18,068 nt of DNA from Clostridia bacterium. Its GTDB lineage: Bacteria; Bacillota_A; Clostridia; Oscillospirales; Acutalibacteraceae. How positions within the stretch are numbered: position 1 is the stretch's first letter; each line of letters opens with the position of its first letter. Made by a program: the position numbers and the translations under genes. Location: assembly GCA_009930155.1 (NCBI GenBank), contig RZYX01000039.1, positions 1 to 18,068 on the forward strand, in the 5' to 3' direction. The notes beneath the pieces are model-generated. The model was not told where the DNA came from. It worked only from the letters and a program-made list of their open reading frames with translations, and ran no database searches. Shown in pieces: positions 14,350-18,068 of the stretch.

Positions 14350-15055
14350 ACAAAGATTTTATAATATTGATGAGAACTTAAAGAGAATAAGATATAACAT
14401 AGAAGAAACCGCTGTGAAAAGTGGAAGAAATCCAAGCGATATTAAATTAATGGCGGTAACAAAAACAGTAGAACCAATTTTTATAAACCACGCAATTGAA
14501 AATGGGATAAATCTGATTGGCGAAAATAAAGTTCAAGAGCTTATGTCTAAAAGGGAAGAATTAAAGCTCGAAAATTGTGATGTTCAGATTATTGGGCATT
14601 TGCAGACAAATAAAGTAAAGCAGGTTATTCCATATGTTTCTATGATACAATCTGTAGACAGTGTGCGTTTGGCTAATGAAATTTCTAAACAGTCACAAAA
14701 AGTTGGAAAAACAATGGAGATTTTGCTTGAAGTAAATGTTGGAAACGAGCAGTCTAAGTCTGGTTTTGAAGTTTGTGCAGTCCATGACGCTTGTTGTGAA
14801 ATAGCAAAGTTAGAGTCAATAAAAATAAAAGGGTTGATGGCTATTCCCCCAATTTGTGATAATAATGCAAAAAGAGACATATTTTTTTCAAATATGAGCA
14901 AACTGTTTATTGACATAAGGGATAAAAAATTAGATAATGTAAATATGGATATTTTGTCGATGGGTATGTCAGACGATTACACAGAGGCAATTATGGAAGG
15001 TTCGAATTTAGTAAGAATAGGTTCAGCACTTTTTGGTGCAAGAGTATACAATTGA
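14327..15055 (+). CDS. yggS: YggS/YlmE-family PLP-binding protein (PLP homeostasis)
   Basis: This 242-residue protein has the alanine-racemase-like TIM barrel of the YggS (PLPBP) family, which binds pyridoxal phosphate and keeps PLP and amino-acid pools balanced without a known reaction of its own. Recognisable blocks are LMAVTKT with the PLP lysine K46, GENKVQELMSK, IGHLQTNKVK, IQSVDS, LEVNVGNEQSKSGF, IKGLMAIPP, LSMGMSDDYTEAI and VRIGSALFGAR. The frame is open from 14294, but AAGGG at 14312-14316 lies ten bases before ATG 14327, which gives the family-like N-terminus. The gene then overlaps the upstream HlyD-like gene by 23 bases. It neighbours sepF, as ylmE does in Bacillus. Confidence 0.92.
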   Translation: MMEKSLVEQRFYNIDENLKRIRYNIEETAVKSGRNPSDIKLMAVTKTVEPIFINHAIENGINLIGENKVQELMSKREELKLENCDVQIIGHLQTNKVKQVIPYVSMIQSVDSVRLANEISKQSQKVGKTMEILLEVNVGNEQSKSGFEVCAVHDACCEIAKLESIKIKGLMAIPPICDNNAKRDIFFSNMSKLFIDIRDKKLDNVNMDILSMGMSDDYTEAIMEGSNLVRIGSALFGARVYN

Positions 15056-15073
15056 TTTTAGGAGGACGTAAAA

Positions 15074-15529
15074 ATGGCAAACTTTTTTGACAAGGTAAAA
15101 AATATGATTGGTGTAACAGACGAAGAGTACTATGACGGCTATAATGACAATGATGAGTTTTTAACATATAAAAATGAGGAAGCAGAAGATGATAGATTGT
15201 CACCTCAGCCTAATGGCCGTCAAAACAAAGTTGTAAACATACATACAACAGCACAACTTCAGGTTGTTCTTGCAAAACCAGAGCGTTTTGATGATGCAAG
15301 TGCAGTTGCAGACCATCTTAATGAAAGACGCACAGTTGTTCTCAACCTTGAGTCCGCAAACAGAGAGGTTGCACGCAGACTTGTAGACTTTTTAAGTGGT
15401 GTTGCTTACGCAAACGGTGGACAGATAAAAAGGGTTGCAAATAGCACATTTATAATAACACCTTATAATGTTGATGTTATGGGCGACTTGCTTGACGAAC
15501 TTGAAAGTAGTGGGATGTTTTTTCAATAA
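15074..15529 (+). CDS. sepF: Cell division protein SepF
   Basis: SepF tethers FtsZ to the membrane and bundles its filaments during septum formation in Gram-positive bacteria. The 151-residue protein starts with an amphipathic membrane-binding segment (MANFFDKVKNMIG), followed by an acidic flexible linker (about 16-50). The conserved core (about 52-145) includes VVNIHTTAQLQVVLAKPERFDDA, HLNERRTVVLNLE, ARRLVDFLSGVAYANGG and FIITPYNVDV. The ATG has AGGAGG eight bases upstream. It comes 18 bases after yggS, the arrangement known from Bacilli and Clostridia. ylmG and ylmH, which follow sepF in Bacillus, are missing here. Confidence 0.95.
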   Translation: MANFFDKVKNMIGVTDEEYYDGYNDNDEFLTYKNEEAEDDRLSPQPNGRQNKVVNIHTTAQLQVVLAKPERFDDASAVADHLNERRTVVLNLESANREVARRLVDFLSGVAYANGGQIKRVANSTFIITPYNVDVMGDLLDELESSGMFFQ

Positions 15530-15546
15530 TCATTAAAAATATATCT

Positions 15547-15589
15547 GGCACACCGAGAGGTTGTGCCTGATTTCTTAAACGATTAAAAT
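15547..15589 (+). promoter_or_regulatory. Hairpin and weak promoter between sepF and divIVA
   Basis: GGCACA (15547-15552) and TGTGCC (15562-15567) form a 6-bp stem with a 9-base loop. No clear T-run follows, so it would be a poor terminator. TTGTGC (15561-15566), a 17-bp spacer and TAAAAT (15584-15589) could be a weak promoter for divIVA, overlapping the hairpin. This 100-base gap is the longest between the end of the 5' leader and the window's right end. Confidence 0.3.
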
Positions 15590-15629
15590 ATATTGTAATT
15601 TTTCTGTATATCAAAAGGAGTGAAGTTAA

Positions 15630-16799
15630 TTGTTAACACCTAAACAGCTTAAAAGTTTTAGTTTTCAGTCAGTTGGAAGAAATGCCTATAAAGCAACAGA
15701 TGTTGATACATATATGTCAGAGGTTTACGAGTCATATGAGCAGATGTTTCGTGAAAATGGCGAACTTGTAAAAAAAATCAGCATGCTTGCGGACAAGCTT
15801 GCAGAGTTTAAAAATGATTCTGATAATATTCGTAATGCTTTGCTCACAGCCGAGAGAATGAAAGATAAAATCATTCAAGAGGCAGAAGAACAGGCTAAAG
15901 AAACTATATCAGTGGCAGAAGAGAAGGTAAAAACTGCAATAGAGGCTATAAATGAAAAAACTGCTGGCGTTATTGAAAAGGCAACAGTAAATGCTGAGTA
16001 TCTTGTTTCTGACGCACAAAGCCAAGCAGATGAACTTTTAAAAAATGCACAAGCAAATGCAACAAAACTGCTTTCAAAAGCGCAGAATATATATGATGAG
16101 CAAATGTCTACAATTAAAGAGGAAACAGAAAGGGAAAAATCGGCACTTGAGAAACTCAAAAAAGATTCTACCCAACTTCGTGAATCTTTAAATAAAATTT
16201 ATACAAAACAGCTTGAAACAATAAAGGATATTCCTTCTTTTGAAGAGTACGAAACACCAGAAAATGAATCCGCTGAAGAGCTTTCTGATTTTGATTTTTT
16301 AGAATCTGAGTATAGGGATGACGATGAAGAAGAAAAAATGTTATCAGATTTTATTAGTGAAAATGAAGAAAAATTAGAGTCTGAATTGGAAGAGACGGAA
16401 CAATCTTCCGATGAATCGCAGATAGATGAATATATATCCTTTGAAAATGTTGACCAACCTATTAAAATTGAAGAGTCAAATGGAATAGAAGAAGTTATTG
16501 ATGAATATATAACAGAACAGGAAGATGACTACATAGAGTATGCACCTCTTGAATACATAAGTAATGAGGGAAAAGAGGATAATTACGATGATAAAAGTGA
16601 TAATTCAGAATATCAAAGCGAGAATAAAGAACAATATAAAGGGCAAAAGGAAGAAGTTTATGAAGAAGACGATGAGGAAGCTTCTGAAGAAAGTGTAAAA
16701 AATTTCACAGTTAATGTAGAAGAGTTTTATTCTGAGGAAGAGGATAATGATGTCATTAATCTTAAAAACTTCTTTAGAGAAAGCGAAGTTAAACAATAA
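15630..16799 (+). CDS. divIVA: DivIVA-family coiled-coil protein with long acidic C-terminal tail
   Basis: The N-terminus (LTPKQLKSFSFQSVGRNAYKATDVDTYM, 2-29) is a recognisable, divergent DivIVA membrane-curvature-binding domain. An extended coiled coil follows (about 30-200) with many Ala/Glu/Lys heptads. The remainder (about 205-389) is strongly acidic and probably disordered, ending in a short more hydrophobic motif, INLKNFF (376-382). DivIVA proteins collect at poles and septa and recruit partners. Bacillus DivIVA is only about 165 residues, so this one is more than twice as long because of the tail. TTG is the start: AAAAGGAG (15613-15620) lies nine bases before it, and the DivIVA motif begins at residue 2. 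The downstream neighbour lspA is 21 bases away. Confidence 0.87.
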   Translation: MLTPKQLKSFSFQSVGRNAYKATDVDTYMSEVYESYEQMFRENGELVKKISMLADKLAEFKNDSDNIRNALLTAERMKDKIIQEAEEQAKETISVAEEKVKTAIEAINEKTAGVIEKATVNAEYLVSDAQSQADELLKNAQANATKLLSKAQNIYDEQMSTIKEETEREKSALEKLKKDSTQLRESLNKIYTKQLETIKDIPSFEEYETPENESAEELSDFDFLESEYRDDDEEEKMLSDFISENEEKLESELEETEQSSDESQIDEYISFENVDQPIKIEESNGIEEVIDEYITEQEDDYIEYAPLEYISNEGKEDNYDDKSDNSEYQSENKEQYKGQKEEVYEEDDEEASEESVKNFTVNVEEFYSEEEDNDVINLKNFFRESEVKQ

Positions 16800-16820
16800 C
16801 TTGTATTAGGAGTTGGATAA

Positions 16821-17312
16821 ATGACAGGAGCAATCACTGTTGCTGTGGCTGTCTTGCTTATAGCTATTGATCAAGTAATAAAGTTTTTTGTAAGCTCACA
16901 GCTTCTTCCGCTTGGCATGGTAGAGTTCATTCCAGGATTTGTTCGTTTTAGATATGTTGAAAATACGGGTGCGGCTTTTGGTATTTTACAGCAAAAAACA
17001 AGTTTTTTAATTATTATGACAATAATTGTTATGGCAATTGGTTTTTATGTTTTATTTTCTCAAAAGCTGAATGGTAAGATTCAATATTTGGGAGTGGCTC
17101 TTATTCTTTCTGGCGGAATTGGAAATTTAATTGATAGAATAGTACGTCACTATGTAATAGATTATATCGAATTTACATTTGTTAATTTTGCCGTCTTTAA
17201 TTTTGCCGATTGTCTTATAACAATTGGTGCAATCTTAGTTATATCAAGCCTTATAAAAGAACTTATAGATGATGCGAAAAGCAAAAAAAATCAGGAGGCA
17301 AAAGATGTCTGA
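16821..17312 (+). CDS. lspA: Lipoprotein signal peptidase (signal peptidase II) LspA
   Basis: LspA is an integral membrane aspartyl protease that cuts the signal peptide of diacylglyceryl-modified prolipoproteins. The 163-residue protein has four hydrophobic segments (about 4-22, 60-80, 86-104, 131-147). It also shows the conserved LspA boxes: IDQVIKFF (16-23), NTGAAFGI (48-55), GGIGNLIDR (98-106), YVIDYIEF and FNFADCLITIG. The catalytic dyad should be D114 and D130. AGGAG (16808-16812) lies eight bases before the ATG. It overlaps the following pseudouridine synthase gene by eight bases. It would mature lipoproteins such as the DUF4430 protein encoded upstream in the window. Confidence 0.96.
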   Translation: MTGAITVAVAVLLIAIDQVIKFFVSSQLLPLGMVEFIPGFVRFRYVENTGAAFGILQQKTSFLIIMTIIVMAIGFYVLFSQKLNGKIQYLGVALILSGGIGNLIDRIVRHYVIDYIEFTFVNFAVFNFADCLITIGAILVISSLIKELIDDAKSKKNQEAKDV

Positions 17313-18068
17313 CTTATTGTTTTTTAAGGTTCCACAGGAGCTTGACAATGAGCGTATAGACAAGGCGATGGTTATCCATATTGACTCAATTAGTCGCAGT
17401 TCTGTTCAAAAGCTTATTGAGCAAAATGCAATAACAGTAAATGGCAAAAAGGTCAATAAAAAATATAAAGTTAAAACAGGCGATGAAATAGAGGTTAATG
17501 TGCCCGAACCACAAGAGCTTAATGTTTTAGCACAAGATATACCTTTAGACATACGTTTTGATGATGACGATTTACTTGTTGTTAACAAAGCAAAGGGTAT
17601 GGTCGTTCATCCCGCAGCAGGGAATTTGGACAATACTTTGGTCAATGCCCTGCTTTTTCATTGTAAGGGCAGTTTATCAGGCATTAATGGCGTTATTCGC
17701 CCAGGCATAGTTCACAGAATAGATAAAGATACAAGTGGTCTTTTAATAGTTGCTAAAAATGATATTGCACATGTGGGGCTTGCAAATCAAATAAAAGAAC
17801 ATTCATTTACAAGAGAGTACAGAGCTATTGTACATGGCAATTTAAAGCAGGACAAGGGTACTATAGATGCACCTATAGGAAGAAATAAGAACGATAGAAA
17901 AAAGATGGCTGTAACTAAAGAACATTCAAAAAATGCGGTAACTCATTATGAAGTGCTTGAAAGATATAATGGATTCACATACATTAAAGTAAGGCTTGAA
18001 ACGGGCAGAACGCATCAGATAAGAGTTCATATGGCATATATCGGTCATCCAGTTGCAGGGGATAAGGT
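17305..18068 (+). CDS. rluD: RluD-family large-subunit rRNA pseudouridine synthase (5' part, runs off the window)
   Basis: The frame is open from ATG 17305 to the window edge, giving 254 residues without a stop, so the 3' end is missing. AGGAGG (17293-17298) is six bases upstream, and the start overlaps the lspA end by eight bases. An N-terminal S4 RNA-binding domain (about 14-75: ERIDKAM, SRSSVQKLIEQNAITVNGKKV) is followed by the RluA/RluD catalytic domain, with VVHPAAGN, RPGIVHRIDKDTSGLLIVAK containing the catalytic aspartate D140, REYRAIVHG, and GRTHQIRVHM. The family isomerises uridines in 23S rRNA. The lspA-rluD pairing matches lspA-ylyB in Bacillus. The exact target sites cannot be assigned from this sequence. 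Confidence 0.94.
   Translation, partial: MSDLLFFKVPQELDNERIDKAMVIHIDSISRSSVQKLIEQNAITVNGKKVNKKYKVKTGDEIEVNVPEPQELNVLAQDIPLDIRFDDDDLLVVNKAKGMVVHPAAGNLDNTLVNALLFHCKGSLSGINGVIRPGIVHRIDKDTSGLLIVAKNDIAHVGLANQIKEHSFTREYRAIVHGNLKQDKGTIDAPIGRNKNDRKKMAVTKEHSKNAVTHYEVLERYNGFTYIKVRLETGRTHQIRVHMAYIGHPVAGDK

Noticed and set aside
16321..16800. GA-rich repeats in the divIVA 3' half as a tandem repeat array
   Set aside because: The purine richness reflects Glu/Asp codons. No regular repeat unit could be found by eye.

Overview
The window is an AT-rich stretch of a low-GC Gram-positive anaerobe, most likely a gut-type Clostridia (Oscillospiraceae/Ruminococcaceae-like). The grounds are strong AGGAGG ribosome binding sites, TTG/GTG starts, a lipoprotein signal, a Firmicutes-type miaB-ymcA-mutS-mutL gene order, and a NADH/ferredoxin-linked flavoprotein complex typical of fermenters. 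All recognised genes lie on the + strand. No tRNA, rRNA or CRISPR array was seen.

Region 1 (1-4570). The left edge carries three hairpins in a row, possibly the end of an IS200/IS605-like element or a terminator of the upstream gene. A good promoter (135-163) follows and drives a compact three-gene operon: a NuoE/HydC-like [2Fe-2S] subunit, a NuoF/HydB-like FMN/NAD subunit, and a 675-residue flavoprotein combining a [2Fe-2S] ferredoxin domain, a GltD/NfnB-like FAD+NADPH core and C-terminal [4Fe-4S] clusters. No hydrogenase H-cluster protein is present. The set resembles the Stn-type NADH/ferredoxin:NADP+ transhydrogenase. A perfect-stem terminator closes the operon, and a second promoter abuts it.

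Region 2 (4508-5387). A complete cobalamin riboswitch aptamer is followed by a rho-independent terminator and a single small lipoprotein. That lipoprotein's mature part is one DUF4430 domain (transcobalamin C-terminal-like). The unit is monocistronic and ends in its own terminator. It is the best candidate for an under-described system: a B12-repressed surface protein that probably captures corrinoids.

Region 3 (5401-18068). An extended -10 promoter and a roughly 170-nt leader precede a long, tightly packed gene run. It begins with miaB, a YmcA/YlbF-family gene, mutS, mutL and miaA, covering tRNA ms2i6A modification and mismatch repair. It continues with a membrane-anchored HlyD-like protein, yggS, sepF, divIVA, lspA and the 5' part of an RluD-type pseudouridine synthase, covering cell division, PLP homeostasis, lipoprotein processing and rRNA modification. 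This looks like a condensed form of two gene neighbourhoods known from Bacillus subtilis (ymcB-ymcA-cotE-mutS-mutL and ylmE-sepF-ylmG-ylmH-divIVA-ileS-lspA-ylyB), with cotE, ylmG, ylmH and ileS absent. LspA would process lipoproteins such as the riboswitch-controlled one upstream.
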